DNA of 64,000 bases from Cronobacter condimenti 1330 (GCF_001277255.1 NZ_CP012264.1:434001-498000); one strand, 5' to 3'. Positions 20,513-30,146 are shown, counted from the stretch's first letter. Made by a program: numbers and translations. The notes: a model not told the origin generated them from the sequence alone.

Positions 20513-20800
20513 TTAATGTTGTTTCAGTTTATCTTTGTGTTTAGTGAGCTGCCGCGTCAGTTTATCAATCAAACCGTCGATGGCGGCGTACATATCCTGG
20601 CCTTCCGAACTGGCATGCAGCTCCCCGCCGTTCACATGCAGGGTGGCGTCGGCGACTTGCGTCACCTTTTCCACCTTCAGCACAATATAGACCTGATTAA
20701 TCCTTTCGAAATACTGTTCCAGCTTGGCGAACTTGGTCGTGACGAACTCGCGCAGCGATTCAGTGATTTCGACGTTATGTCCTGTGATGTTGAGCTGCAT
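20513..20800 (-). CDS. hpf: Ribosome hibernation promoting factor
   Basis: Short-form HPF that binds the 30S decoding region and helps form 100S ribosome dimers in stationary phase. At 95 residues it begins MQLNITGHNVEIT and has the alternating beta-alpha-beta-beta-beta-alpha pattern with a basic C-terminal helix (KLTRQLTKHKDKLKQH). The start at 20800 was chosen by homology; the longer in-frame ORF reaches back into rpoN. 22 bases after rpoN. Confidence 0.97.
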   Translation of the reverse strand: MQLNITGHNVEITESLREFVTTKFAKLEQYFERINQVYIVLKVEKVTQVADATLHVNGGELHASSEGQDMYAAIDGLIDKLTRQLTKHKDKLKQH

Positions 20801-20822
20801 AGTGTCTTCCTTATCGGTTGGG

Positions 20823-22262
20823 TCAGACCAGCTGTTTGCGCTGATTTGACGGCGGTATGGATAAAGACTCTCGATACTTCGCAACGGTACGGCGGGCCAC
20901 CATGATCCCTTGTTCTGACAGCATAGACGTCAGCTTGCTGTCGCTTAGGGGTTTCGCGGGGTTTTCCGCTGCAATCAACTTCTTCACCAGCGCGCGAATA
21001 GCCGTAGACGAGGCTTCGCCGCCGCCCTCGGTGTTTACGTGGCTTGAGAAGAAATACTTTAATTCGAAAATGCCGCGCGGGCTGTGCAGATATTTTTGCG
21101 TGGTGACGCGGGAGATGGTGGATTCGTGCATTTCTACCGCCTGGGCGATATCGGCGAGCACCATCGGCTTCATATACTCTTCGCCCTGCTCGAAGAACGC
21201 CTGTTGCTGTTCGACGATACAACGGCTGACGCGCAGCAGCGTGTCGTTACGGCTCTCCAGGCTTTTGATAAGCCATTTTGCTTCTTGCAGGTTGCTGCGG
21301 ATGAACTGGTTATCTGATTCATTGCGCGTGCTGTTAGACATCGCGGCGTACTGCTGATTGATTTTGAGGCGCGGAATGCTGTCGGAATTAAGCTCGACGC
21401 TCCAGCGTTCGTTATGCTTGCGCACCAGCACGTCGGGAATGACGTATTCCGGCTCGCCAGTCTGGATCGACTGCCCGGGGCGCGGATCGAGCGACTGGAT
21501 CAGATTCACCGCCTCTTTCAGCACCTCTTCTTTCAGCCGCGTAACACGCATCAGACTGCGGAAATCGTGATTAGCTAACAGATCGAGATGATCGCTGACA
21601 ATCTGGCGCGCCTGCGCAAGGAAGGGTGTTTCGGCGCTGAATTGTGACAGCTGGATTAACAGGCAGTCGCGCAGATCGCGAGCCGCGACGCCAACAGGGT
21701 CGAAACGCTGTACGCGCTTGAGGACGGCTTCTATTTCTTCTGGGCCGATGTCGCCATCGCTGTCGCCCATGCCGTCGAGAATATCCTGCACTGAGACGGT
21801 GAGGTAACCCGTATCATCTACCGCGTCGACAATCGCCGTAGCGATTGCGCGATCGGTGTCCGTAAAAGGGGTCAGCTGCACCTGCCACATCAGGTAATCC
21901 TGAAGACTTTGCGTGGTTTCGCCCTGATAGACGGGAAGCTCGTCGTCGATGTAGTCGGCGCCGGTGCCTGACGGCGTTCCCGCGGTATAGATCTCGTCCC
22001 AGCTCGCATCAAGCGGCAGCTCGTCCGGCATCTCTTTTTGCTCCAGCGCTTCGGCGGTATCCAGCCCTTCGCTGTCGCGTGTTTCCTGAGTGGCAATTTC
22101 GTCGTGAATGTCGGTTTGCTCAAGCAGGGGATTACTTTCCAGCGCCTGTTGCAGCTCCTGCTGGAGCTCCAGCGTAGACAATTGCAACAAGCGGATGGCC
22201 TGCTGCAACTGCGGCGTCATGGCGAGCTGTTGGCTAAGCCTTAGTTGCAAACCTTGCTTCAT
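20823..22262 (-). CDS. rpoN: RNA polymerase sigma-54 factor
   Basis: Alternative sigma factor recognising -24/-12 promoters that need enhancer-binding ATPases. The 479-residue product has Gln/Leu-rich region I (residues 1-50), acidic region II, a core-binding domain, the HTH, and the RpoN box ARRTVAKYRE near the C-terminus. Length is close to the usual 477. The neighbours (hpf, ptsN, rapZ, ptsO downstream; lptB upstream) are the standard ones. Confidence 0.98.
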   Translation of the reverse strand: MKQGLQLRLSQQLAMTPQLQQAIRLLQLSTLELQQELQQALESNPLLEQTDIHDEIATQETRDSEGLDTAEALEQKEMPDELPLDASWDEIYTAGTPSGTGADYIDDELPVYQGETTQSLQDYLMWQVQLTPFTDTDRAIATAIVDAVDDTGYLTVSVQDILDGMGDSDGDIGPEEIEAVLKRVQRFDPVGVAARDLRDCLLIQLSQFSAETPFLAQARQIVSDHLDLLANHDFRSLMRVTRLKEEVLKEAVNLIQSLDPRPGQSIQTGEPEYVIPDVLVRKHNERWSVELNSDSIPRLKINQQYAAMSNSTRNESDNQFIRSNLQEAKWLIKSLESRNDTLLRVSRCIVEQQQAFFEQGEEYMKPMVLADIAQAVEMHESTISRVTTQKYLHSPRGIFELKYFFSSHVNTEGGGEASSTAIRALVKKLIAAENPAKPLSDSKLTSMLSEQGIMVARRTVAKYRESLSIPPSNQRKQLV

Positions 22263-22359
22263 ATTCAGAGCAAAAATCCTCAGGTGTAAACGTCAAATAA
22301 GACCTGTTGCGGCGCGGCGCGCAAGGTGGCGCGCCGTTTCCGCCTGTTGCTCTACCCTA

Positions 22360-23085
22360 TCAGAGTCTGAACTCTTCCCCAAGATATACGCGCTTAACCT
22401 GTTCATCCTGAAGGATGTCGTCAGGCGTGCCGTGGGCGATCAGATGGCCCTGACTGACGATATAAGCGCGTTCGCACACGGCGAGCGTTTCACGCACGTT
22501 ATGGTCGGTGATCAGCACGCCGAGGCCGCTGTCACGCAGATGTTCAATGATGCGTTTGATGTCGATAACCGAAATCGGGTCGACACCCGCGAACGGTTCA
22601 TCAAGCAGAATAAATTTCGGGTTAGCCGCCAGCGCGCGGGCGATTTCCACACGACGACGTTCACCGCCGGAGAGCGATTGGCCAAGGCTGTCGCGCAGGT
22701 GGTCGATATGAAACTCTTCCATCAGCTCTTTGGCGCGGTCTTCACGCTGTTCAGTGCTGAGATCGTCCCGGATTTGCAGCACGGCCATCAGGTTGTCGTA
22801 AACGCTCAGGCGGCGGAAAATCGACGCTTCCTGCGGCAGGTAGCCGATACCACGGCGCGCACGCGCGTGTAACGGCAGCAGGCTGATATCGTCTTCATCA
22901 ATGATGATGTTACCAGCGTCACGCTGCACGATGCCTACCACCATGTAAAAGGTGGTGGTTTTGCCCGCGCCGTTCGGGCCAAGCAGGCCGACTATCTCGC
23001 CCGAATTTACCGTCAGGCTGACATCTTCCACTACGCGGCGGCCTTTGTAGGCTTTCGCCAGGTTTTTCGCAATGAGTGTTGCCAT
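22360..23085 (-). CDS. lptB: LptB, ATPase of the LPS export ABC transporter
   Basis: Cytoplasmic ATPase that powers LPS extraction by LptFG. The 241-residue product has Walker A GPNGAGKT at 36-43, signature LSGGERRR, Walker B ending LLDEPFAG, and a switch His in LITDHN. It starts 6 bases after lptA and is cotranscribed with the kds-lpt genes. Family length and all ATPase motifs are intact. Confidence 0.98.
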   Translation of the reverse strand: MATLIAKNLAKAYKGRRVVEDVSLTVNSGEIVGLLGPNGAGKTTTFYMVVGIVQRDAGNIIIDEDDISLLPLHARARRGIGYLPQEASIFRRLSVYDNLMAVLQIRDDLSTEQREDRAKELMEEFHIDHLRDSLGQSLSGGERRRVEIARALAANPKFILLDEPFAGVDPISVIDIKRIIEHLRDSGLGVLITDHNVRETLAVCERAYIVSQGHLIAHGTPDDILQDEQVKRVYLGEEFRL

Positions 23086-23091
23086 AAGGGG

Positions 23092-23649
23092 TTAGTTGCT
23101 CTTGTTCTGGTTCGGTGCCTGAGCGGCGCCGTCTTTATTTTGCAGCTGCGACGGCACCAGTACGGTGGTCACACGTTTACCTTTCTCGCTGAATGCCTGC
23201 ATCTTCTGCTCTTTGACGAGATAGGTGATTTTGTCGCCCTTGATATTGCTGTCGAGCTGCTCAAGGTAGGCATCACCGGTCAGCACCACAAAATCATTTT
23301 GCAGTTCATAGTGCATCGTAGAGGCATGGCCTTTCACCGGTTTGCCGTTATCCTGCATCTGATAAAACGTGGCCGGTTTGCCATAACCGTCAATGACTTC
23401 TTTGCCTTTTTCGCCAGCGGGGCGCGTCACGACAACTTTATCGGCATTGATTTTAATCGTGCCCTGAGTCACCACGACGTTACCCGTGAAGGTTACCACG
23501 TTACCCTGCATGTCCAGAGACTGCTGGTCAGATTCGATATGGATAGGCTGTTCGGTATCGCCCGTCAGCGCGAGTGCCGGGAAGCCTGCTGCCAGCAGCG
23601 TACTGGCCAGTACGAGATTAAGGCTGAGTTTGTTTATTCTGGATTTCAT
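23092..23649 (-). CDS. lptA: LptA, periplasmic LPS-bridge protein
   Basis: Periplasmic OstA-fold protein that oligomerises into the bridge carrying LPS to the outer membrane. The product is 185 residues with an N-terminal Sec signal ending near PALA. The start at 23649 gives the conserved MKxxxNKLSLNL opening; a TTG at 23670 would add seven residues. Its start lies inside the end of lptC (32-base overlap), indicating tight coupling. The C-terminal tail is polar and low-complexity. Confidence 0.96.
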   Translation of the reverse strand: MKSRINKLSLNLVLASTLLAAGFPALALTGDTEQPIHIESDQQSLDMQGNVVTFTGNVVVTQGTIKINADKVVVTRPAGEKGKEVIDGYGKPATFYQMQDNGKPVKGHASTMHYELQNDFVVLTGDAYLEQLDSNIKGDKITYLVKEQKMQAFSEKGKRVTTVLVPSQLQNKDGAAQAPNQNKSN

Positions 23650-24193
23650 AGGAGGTTCTAACCTTTTCAATCAGCTCGGCATTTTTGCTGCGAAGGTTCC
23701 CGCGCATTTTCAGGCCGCTGGAATTAAAGCTGGTGCCGTAAAGAGTAACAAGCGTATCAGAGGTAACATCCTGGGTGACCAGGTTTATCTCCGCCTTGTC
23801 GGTCGTAATTTTGCGCAACTGTGAATCTGGTGTTAGCGCGTTTACTTCCACATGACCGGTGAGGTAGAGCATCCTGTCATTGGTCAGTTTGGCACGATCC
23901 GCTTTCACCGACCAGGTCGGCACTTTATTGGTATCGAAGGTTGTCATCACCGGCTGTGTAAACCAGGAGACGCCCTCATCAGAAAAATATTCAACGTGCT
24001 GCGCTACCAGGCGATAATTCAGCGCGCCTTCCGGGCTATAGACCACCGTGTTTGACTGCTCGCTCTGGTAAGTCGGCTCGTTGCTGTTTACTGTCAGCGG
24101 GCCGCCTTCATCCTGATCGGCAAGGTTAATGCCAATCAGCACCAGCGCGGCTAACGCCAGCAGGATGATTATCCAGCGTCTGGTCTTACTCAT
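23618..24193 (-). CDS. lptC: LptC, inner-membrane anchor of the Lpt bridge
   Basis: Bitopic protein linking LptBFG to LptA. The 191-residue product has one N-terminal membrane helix (about 7-24), and the rest is a periplasmic OstA/LptC beta-jellyroll. It overlaps kdsC by four bases upstream and lptA by 32 bases downstream. Confidence 0.97.
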   Translation of the reverse strand: MSKTRRWIIILLALAALVLIGINLADQDEGGPLTVNSNEPTYQSEQSNTVVYSPEGALNYRLVAQHVEYFSDEGVSWFTQPVMTTFDTNKVPTWSVKADRAKLTNDRMLYLTGHVEVNALTPDSQLRKITTDKAEINLVTQDVTSDTLVTLYGTSFNSSGLKMRGNLRSKNAELIEKVRTSYEIQNKQTQP

Positions 24194-24756
24194 ATGGATT
24201 GCCCTATGGCCTCATCTAATTTTCCCTGCGCCAACAGCAGGAGATCGCAGACTTCGCGCACTGCGCCGCGCCCGCCAGGAATTTGGGTGACGTAATCGGC
24301 CTTCGGCGTCAGAAGCGGATGCGCATCTGCCACCGCGACGCTAAGGCCGACCTGCGCCATGACAGGCCAGTCAATTAAATCATCGCCGACATACGCAACA
24401 TTTTCTGGAGAAAGCGCCAGTTTTTCTAGCAGCTGCCGGTAGGCGATGAGCTTATCAGATTGCCCCTGGTAGAGATGCGTAATGCCGAGCGTCTCGCAGC
24501 GGTCTTCAAGCAGTTTCGCTTTGCGTCCGGTAATGATGGCGACCTCAATACCGGAAGTCAGCGCGCAGCGAATGCCGTAGCCGTCGCGCACGTTAAAGGC
24601 TTTTAGCTCTTCGCCGCTGTTGCCCATATAAATCAGGCCGTCGGACATCACGCCGTCGACATCAAGAATCAGCAGGCGGATTTGCGCCGCATGCTCAATG
24701 ATCTGCGCGCTCACCGGCCCGTAACAGGTAGAGATGGCGCCATCAGGGTTACTCAT
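24190..24756 (-). CDS. kdsC: 3-deoxy-D-manno-octulosonate-8-phosphate phosphatase
   Basis: HAD-family phosphatase giving free Kdo for lipid A inner-core synthesis. The 188-residue product has the nucleophile motif LDVDGV with Asp32 and Asp34, a Thr in AIITGRK, and the metal-binding GDDLIDWP motif. It sits between kdsD and lptC, so Kdo synthesis and LPS export are one transcription unit. Confidence 0.97.
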   Translation of the reverse strand: MSNPDGAISTCYGPVSAQIIEHAAQIRLLILDVDGVMSDGLIYMGNSGEELKAFNVRDGYGIRCALTSGIEVAIITGRKAKLLEDRCETLGITHLYQGQSDKLIAYRQLLEKLALSPENVAYVGDDLIDWPVMAQVGLSVAVADAHPLLTPKADYVTQIPGGRGAVREVCDLLLLAQGKLDEAIGQSI

Positions 24757-24771
24757 TAAACCTTTCCTTTG

Positions 24772-25758
24772 TTACACCACGCCTGCGCGCAGCAAATCAT
24801 GCATATGTATCACACCGCGCAACTGGTCGCCATCAGCCACCATGACGGAAGTAATGTGGCGCGACTGCATCAGGTTAAGCGCATCGACGGCAAGCGTACC
24901 TGGCCGTACACGAATACCGCCTGGCGTCATGACATCAATAATCTTCATCTGGCTCAGGTCACCTCCCATATCGAAAACGCGGCGCAGGTCACCATCGGTA
25001 AAGACGCCTTCGATTTTCAGCAGATCGTCGCAAATTACCGTCATGCCGAGATTTTTACGGGTGATCTCAAGAAGGGCGTCGCGCAGAGAGGCCTCCCGGC
25101 TGACGTGTGGGATTTCATCCCCGGTATGCATAATGTCGTTAACCCGCAGCAGCAGCTTACGCCCGAGCGCCCCGCCTGGGTGCGAGAGCGCGAAATCTTC
25201 GGCGGTAAAGCCTCTGGCTCTTAGCAACGCGACGGCAAGGGCATCGCCCATCACCAGCGTCGCGGTGGTGCTGGTCGTCGGTGCGAGGCCGAGCGGGCAC
25301 GCTTCTTGAGGGACTTTCACGCACAGATGAATATCCGCAGCCTTCGCCATGGCGCTCTCCGGGCGGCCTGTGATGCAGATAAGCTGCACCTGAAGGCGCT
25401 TGAGCACCGGAATCAGCGCCAAAATTTCGTTGGATTCGCCGGAGTTAGAAATCGCAATAACGATATCCTGCTCGCTGACCATGCCTAAGTCGCCGTGGCT
25501 CGCCTCCGCAGGATGCACAAAAAATGATGGCGTACCGGTGCTGGCGAACGTTGCGGCCATCTTTTTACCGATATGCCCTGATTTGCCCATGCCCATCACA
25601 ACCACTTTGCCGCGACAATAGAACATGCTTTCGCAGGCGCGGGTAAAATCAGCGTTAATGTACTGGTCAAGCTGCGCCAGACCTTCGCGTTCAGTGGTCA
25701 GGACATCCTTCCCTGCTTGTTCAAAGTCAAAACCTGGCGGTAAATCTAGCTGTGACAT
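24772..25758 (-). CDS. kdsD: D-arabinose-5-phosphate isomerase
   Basis: Converts ribulose-5-phosphate to arabinose-5-phosphate, the first Kdo precursor. The product is 328 residues: a SIS domain (about 40-190, with MGMGKSGHIGKKMAATFAS and SNSGESNE) followed by a pair of CBS domains (about 200-328). The ATG at 25758 gives the MSQLDLPPGFDF start; the longer open frame upstream is a shadow of the yrbG end. 14 bases after yrbG. Confidence 0.97.
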   Translation of the reverse strand: MSQLDLPPGFDFEQAGKDVLTTEREGLAQLDQYINADFTRACESMFYCRGKVVVMGMGKSGHIGKKMAATFASTGTPSFFVHPAEASHGDLGMVSEQDIVIAISNSGESNEILALIPVLKRLQVQLICITGRPESAMAKAADIHLCVKVPQEACPLGLAPTTSTTATLVMGDALAVALLRARGFTAEDFALSHPGGALGRKLLLRVNDIMHTGDEIPHVSREASLRDALLEITRKNLGMTVICDDLLKIEGVFTDGDLRRVFDMGGDLSQMKIIDVMTPGGIRVRPGTLAVDALNLMQSRHITSVMVADGDQLRGVIHMHDLLRAGVV

Positions 25759-25772
25759 AATGCGATTCCGAT

Positions 25773-26750
25773 TCATCCAACGAGACGCGGCGATGCCCAG
25801 AACAGCATCACCATCCAAACGATAAACCCACATAATAATCCGGCGCCGGTTTTTTTACCGAGATACCGCTCAGGACGCCAGCACAACACCACAAAAACCA
25901 CGCTTACCAGCAGCATCACGCCATAATCGCGCGTGAAGGCCAGCGAATCAAAACGACCGGGGGCCAACAATGCAGGCAGACCGGGCACGATCGCCAGATT
26001 GTAAACATTCGAGCCGATAATATTGCCGATGGCGATATCGTCTTCGCCTTTGCGCGCGCCAGCAATCGCCGTCGCCAGTTCCGGCAGGCTGGTGCCGATA
26101 GCGATAGCGGTAAGGCCGACGGTCAGTTCGCTAATCGCGAAACCGTGGGCCAGTACAGTGGCGTTATCGACCACCATGCGTGTCGCCATGGGCATAATAA
26201 TGAGAGCCACAGCCAGCCAGAGAAAAGCCACCGAACGCCCGCCTTCACGCGGTAGTTCTGCGAGTTGCTCGCGCGTCAGACTATCGTTGCCCTGACGTTC
26301 CGCCTGGCGTGCCATGCGGATGATAAACCATAAATATGCGTAAGCGATGAGTAGCAGCAAAATGCCTTCAGCGCGTGTAAGCATGCCGTCCCACAGCACC
26401 AGCCCTGCCAGGGCGCTCACCAGTAGCATGGCGGAAAGCTCGCGGCGCAGCATAGAGGAATGCGCCGCCAGTGGACGTAAAAGGGCCGTTAACCCTGCAA
26501 TCAGCAGGATATTAGTAATATTTGAGCCTATCGCCGTCCCGACGGCGAGGCTGGTTTCGCCATGCAGCGCGGCGGCGACAGAGACGATAATTTCAGGCAG
26601 GGAGGTGCCGATACCGACCACGGTGATGCCAATCAGCAGTGGTGGCACGCCGAGATTGCGACACAGTAACGAGGCGGCAAAAACCAGGCGGTCGGCGCTG
26701 TACACCACCAAAAGCAAACCAATTATCAACAGCGCCGTAGCTAAGAGCAT
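25773..26750 (-). CDS. yrbG: YrbG, sodium/calcium antiporter family protein
   Basis: Integral inner-membrane protein of the Ca2+:cation antiporter family. The 325-residue product shows about ten hydrophobic segments in two inverted repeats. Each repeat carries an alpha-repeat motif (GIGTSLPEIIVS near residue 48 and GTSLPELATAIAG near 220). The ATG at 26750 was preferred to a longer start because MLLATALL matches family members. First gene of the kds-lpt unit, divergent from mlaF. Physiological cation not established. Confidence 0.93.
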   Translation of the reverse strand: MLLATALLIIGLLLVVYSADRLVFAASLLCRNLGVPPLLIGITVVGIGTSLPEIIVSVAAALHGETSLAVGTAIGSNITNILLIAGLTALLRPLAAHSSMLRRELSAMLLVSALAGLVLWDGMLTRAEGILLLLIAYAYLWFIIRMARQAERQGNDSLTREQLAELPREGGRSVAFLWLAVALIIMPMATRMVVDNATVLAHGFAISELTVGLTAIAIGTSLPELATAIAGARKGEDDIAIGNIIGSNVYNLAIVPGLPALLAPGRFDSLAFTRDYGVMLLVSVVFVVLCWRPERYLGKKTGAGLLCGFIVWMVMLFWASPRLVG

Positions 26751-26845
26751 GCAAAGTCCTTTCTTCAGGTATAATCGCCGGTCCACTGTGCCTGAATTGC
26801 TGGCCGCGCATACAGATCGTCAAGGAACGAAGTAAACTCTTAATT

Positions 26846-26873
26846 TTGACCAGATGCGCGCCAAAAGTAAAAC
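26846..26873 (+). promoter_or_regulatory. Candidate mla operon promoter
   Basis: TTGACC at 26846-26851 and TAAAAC at 26868-26873, spaced by 16 bp, point toward mlaF about 110 bases downstream. Moderate match to sigma-70 consensus only. Confidence 0.4.
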
Positions 26874-26983
26874 AAATGCCAGCTTTCGCTAACCTCATCT
26901 GGGGATATTCTGTAAAAATAACCCCTTTGCGGTGTCGACTGGCGCCATTATGAACAACTATCTGAACGATAAGGGATGCGTTG

Positions 26984-27799
26984 ATGAGCCAGATCGGTGA
27001 GACATTGATTGACGTGCGCGGCGTAAGCTTTACGCGCGGCAACCGATCTATTTTTGATAATATTTCGCTTACCGTTCCGCGCGGTAAAGTGACCGCCATT
27101 ATGGGGCCGTCCGGCATTGGCAAGACCACGCTGCTGCGCCTCATCGGCGGTCAGATTGCGCCGGACTGTGGCGAAATCCTCTTTGATGGCGAAAATATTC
27201 CTGCAATGTCCCGCTCACGGCTTTATGAAGTGCGTAAGCGCATGAGCATGCTGTTCCAGTCCGGGGCGCTGTTTACCGACCTCAATGTGTTTGAGAATGT
27301 CGCGTATCCACTGCGCGAACATACCCGCCTGCCGGAGCCGCTGCTGCGCAGCACCGTGATGATGAAACTCGAAGCTGTCGGGTTGCGCGGGGCCGCAAAA
27401 CTGATGCCCTCCGAACTCTCGGGCGGTATGGCGCGCCGCGCTGCGCTGGCCCGTTCGATTGCGCTGGAGCCAGATCTCATCATGTTCGATGAGCCCTTTG
27501 TTGGGCAGGACCCTATCACGATGGGCGTACTGGTGAAGCTGATTTCTGAGCTGAACAGCGCGCTTGGCGTCACCTGCGTGGTGGTGTCACATGACGTGCC
27601 GGAGGTGTTAAGCATCGCGGATTATGCTTACATCGTCGCAGACAAACGGATTGTCGCGCACGGTAGCGCGCAGGCGCTGCAAGAGAATACCGATCCACGT
27701 GTGCGCCAGTTCCTTGACGGCATCGCCGATGGACCGGTGCCTTTCCGCTATCCCGCCGGGGATTATCACCACGATCTGATTTCGCCAACAGGGAGTTAG
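26984..27799 (+). CDS. mlaF: MlaF, ATPase of the phospholipid transporter
   Basis: ATPase of the MlaFEDB ABC transporter that keeps phospholipids out of the outer leaflet of the outer membrane. The 271-residue product has Walker A GPSGIGKT, signature LSGGMARR, and Walker B MFDEPFVGQD. The ATG at 26984 follows AAGGGATG; a TTG one codon earlier is possible. First of five tightly packed mla genes. Confidence 0.97.
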   Translation: MSQIGETLIDVRGVSFTRGNRSIFDNISLTVPRGKVTAIMGPSGIGKTTLLRLIGGQIAPDCGEILFDGENIPAMSRSRLYEVRKRMSMLFQSGALFTDLNVFENVAYPLREHTRLPEPLLRSTVMMKLEAVGLRGAAKLMPSELSGGMARRAALARSIALEPDLIMFDEPFVGQDPITMGVLVKLISELNSALGVTCVVVSHDVPEVLSIADYAYIVADKRIVAHGSAQALQENTDPRVRQFLDGIADGPVPFRYPAGDYHHDLISPTGS

Positions 27800-27806
27800 T
27801 CTGCTC

Positions 27807-28589
27807 ATGCTGTTAAATTTACTGGCGTCGATGGGGCAACGCGGACTGAAATTCAGCGCCTCTTTCGGCCGCGCCGGACTGATGTTATTTAACGCCATCA
27901 TCGGTAAGCCGGAGTTTCGCAAACACGGCCCGCTGCTGGTGCGCCAGCTCTATAACGTAGGCGTTCTGTCGATGATCATTATCATCGTCTCGGGGCTGTT
28001 TATCGGGATGGTGCTCGGCCTGCAGGGGTATCTGGTGCTGACGACGTACAGTGCAGAAACCAGCCTCGGCATGCTGGTGGCGCTGTCGCTGCTGCGCGAG
28101 CTTGGGCCTGTGGTGGCGGCGTTGCTGTTCGCAGGTCGCGCTGGCTCGGCACTGACGGCAGAAATCGGCCTGATGAAAGCGACCGAACAGCTCTCCAGCA
28201 TGGAGATGATGGCGGTCGATCCGCTGCGCCGTGTGATTTCGCCGCGCTTCTGGGCGGGGGTCATCTCGCTGCCGCTGCTGACCGTGATTTTCGTCGCGGT
28301 GGGCGTCTGGGGTGGCTCGCTGGTCGGCGTTAACTGGAAGGGCATTGACGCTGGCTTCTTTTGGTCCGCGATGCAGGACGCCGTCGACTGGCGTATGGAC
28401 CTGATTAACTGTTTGATTAAAAGTGTGGTATTTGCCATTACGGTGACCTGGATTGCGTTGTTCAACGGTTACGACGCGATCCCGACATCGGCGGGAATTA
28501 GCCGGGCAACTACACGTACCGTTGTGCACGCTTCGCTGGCCGTGCTTGGCCTTGATTTTGTGCTTACCGCATTGATGTTTGGGAACTAA
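27807..28589 (+). CDS. mlaE: MlaE, permease of the phospholipid transporter
   Basis: Inner-membrane permease subunit (MlaE/TrnE family), 260 residues with an N-terminal amphipathic segment and about five membrane helices. It carries the conserved ELGPVVAALLFAGRAGSA loop that contacts the ATPase. Seven bases after mlaF and three bases before mlaD. Confidence 0.97.
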   Translation: MLLNLLASMGQRGLKFSASFGRAGLMLFNAIIGKPEFRKHGPLLVRQLYNVGVLSMIIIIVSGLFIGMVLGLQGYLVLTTYSAETSLGMLVALSLLRELGPVVAALLFAGRAGSALTAEIGLMKATEQLSSMEMMAVDPLRRVISPRFWAGVISLPLLTVIFVAVGVWGGSLVGVNWKGIDAGFFWSAMQDAVDWRMDLINCLIKSVVFAITVTWIALFNGYDAIPTSAGISRATTRTVVHASLAVLGLDFVLTALMFGN

Positions 28590-28592
28590 CGC

Positions 28593-29144
28593 ATGCAAAC
28601 GAAGAAATTTGAGATCTGGGTTGGCGCTTTTATGCTGGTCGCACTGCTGGCTGCGCTGTTCATCTGTCTGAAAGTGGCGGATGTCACCTCTCTGCGAGCC
28701 GAACCAACATACCGGCTTTATGCCACCTTTGATAATATCGGCGGCCTGAAACCGCATTCGCCGGTACGTATCGGCGGCGTAGTGATTGGCCGGGTGTCCG
28801 ACATTACGCTGGATCCAAAAACTTACCTGCCGCGTGTCGAGATGGATATTGAGCAGCGCTACGATCATATTCCGGATACCAGCTCGCTGGCGATTCGTAC
28901 TTCCGGCTTATTGGGTGAGCAATATCTGGCGCTGAACGTCGGTTTTGAAGATCCCGAGCTCGGAACCGCTATCCTTAAAGATGGCGGCACGATTCAGGAC
29001 ACGAAATCTGCCATGGTGCTTGAAGATCTGATTGGCCAGTTCCTCTATAAGAGCAACAGCGGCGACAACCAGAACGCGGGCGGCGAGCAGGGTACTGCCG
29101 CCCAACCGGAGAACGCGACGCCGCCTGCCGGCGCGACGAACTAA
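28593..29144 (+). CDS. mlaD: MlaD, MCE-domain lipid-binding subunit
   Basis: Membrane-anchored hexameric ring protein. The 183-residue product has an N-terminal membrane helix (about 8-28) and an MCE domain (about 39-117, with the KPHSPVRIGGVVIGRV motif). A C-terminal helix follows, then an Asn/Gly/Ala-rich tail. Confidence 0.97.
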   Translation: MQTKKFEIWVGAFMLVALLAALFICLKVADVTSLRAEPTYRLYATFDNIGGLKPHSPVRIGGVVIGRVSDITLDPKTYLPRVEMDIEQRYDHIPDTSSLAIRTSGLLGEQYLALNVGFEDPELGTAILKDGGTIQDTKSAMVLEDLIGQFLYKSNSGDNQNAGGEQGTAAQPENATPPAGATN

Positions 29145-29159
29145 TCAGGAGAAACGGAT

Positions 29160-29789
29160 ATGTTTAAACGTCTTTTAATGGTCGCGATGCTGGTGATTGC
29201 GCCGCTCGCAACGGCAGCCGACCAATCCAACCCGTATAAACTTATGAACGAGGCGGCGAAAAAAACATTTGATCGCCTGAAGAATGAACAGCCGAAAATT
29301 CGCCAGAATCCGAACTATTTGCGCGATATTGTAGACCAGGAACTGCTGCCGTATGTGCAGGTGAAATATGCCGGCGCGCTGGTACTGGGACGTTATTATA
29401 AAGAAGCGACGCCTGCACAACGCGACGCGTATTTCGCGGCGTTCCGCGAATACCTGAAACAGGCGTATGGTCAGGCGCTGGCGATGTATCACGGTCAGAC
29501 CTACCAGATAGCGCCGGAGCAGCCGCTCGGTGATGCCAACATCGTGCCGATTCGCGTAACTATCATCGACCCGAATGGCCGTCCGCCGGTGCGTCTGGAT
29601 TTCCAGTGGCGTAAAAACAGCCAGACTGGTAACTGGCAGGCGTATGACATGATAGCGGAAGGCGTAAGCATGATTACGACCAAGCAGAATGAGTGGAGCG
29701 ACCTGCTGCGCCAGAAAGGCATTGATGGCCTGACCGAGCAGCTGAAGTCAATTTCTCGCCAGCCGATTACGCTGGATCAGAAACAATAA
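29160..29789 (+). CDS. mlaC: MlaC, periplasmic phospholipid shuttle
   Basis: Soluble periplasmic carrier moving phospholipids between outer-membrane MlaA and MlaFEDB. The 209-residue product has a Sec signal peptide of about 20 residues ending ATAA, then the Tol-Tol-Ttg2D fold. A GGAG ribosome site precedes the ATG. Its stop overlaps the mlaB start by one base (TAATG). Confidence 0.97.
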   Translation: MFKRLLMVAMLVIAPLATAADQSNPYKLMNEAAKKTFDRLKNEQPKIRQNPNYLRDIVDQELLPYVQVKYAGALVLGRYYKEATPAQRDAYFAAFREYLKQAYGQALAMYHGQTYQIAPEQPLGDANIVPIRVTIIDPNGRPPVRLDFQWRKNSQTGNWQAYDMIAEGVSMITTKQNEWSDLLRQKGIDGLTEQLKSISRQPITLDQKQ

Positions 29790-30091
29790 TGTCCGCTGAA
29801 CTGCACTGGGAACGTCAGGACGCGCGGTTGCACTTAACCGGAACGTTGGATCGCGAAACGCTGATGCCGCTCTGGGATCAGCGCCAGACGCTTACTGACG
29901 GCTTGCAGCGCATTGATCTCAGCGGCCTTGCTCGCGTTGATACTGCCGGGCTGGCGCTATTGGTCCAGCTCATTGCGCTTGCACAAACGGGCGGGCGTAG
30001 CGTGACGCTTGAAGGCATGAGCGAGAATCTGACGACGCTTGCGAAACTTTACAACCTGCCGGAAAACGTTCTGCCGACCTCGACAGACTAA
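29789..30091 (+). CDS. mlaB: MlaB, STAS-domain subunit
   Basis: Cytoplasmic STAS protein that stabilises MlaF in the transporter. 100 residues, with the RVDTAGLALLVQLIALA segment where anti-sigma-antagonist-like proteins carry their regulatory Ser/Thr (here Thr). Less conserved than its neighbours, as usual for MlaB. Ends the operon before a terminator. Confidence 0.93.
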   Translation: MSAELHWERQDARLHLTGTLDRETLMPLWDQRQTLTDGLQRIDLSGLARVDTAGLALLVQLIALAQTGGRSVTLEGMSENLTTLAKLYNLPENVLPTSTD

Positions 30092-30112
30092 TATTTTCAG
30101 CACGTTACTGAT

Positions 30113-30146
30113 AAAGCCCCGTCCGGCTAAACGGCGGGGCTTTTTT
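30113..30146 (+). terminator. Intrinsic terminator of mlaFEDCB
   Basis: AAAGCCCCG / CGGGGCTTT stem with an inner CCG/CGG extension and a six-T tract. Confidence 0.9.
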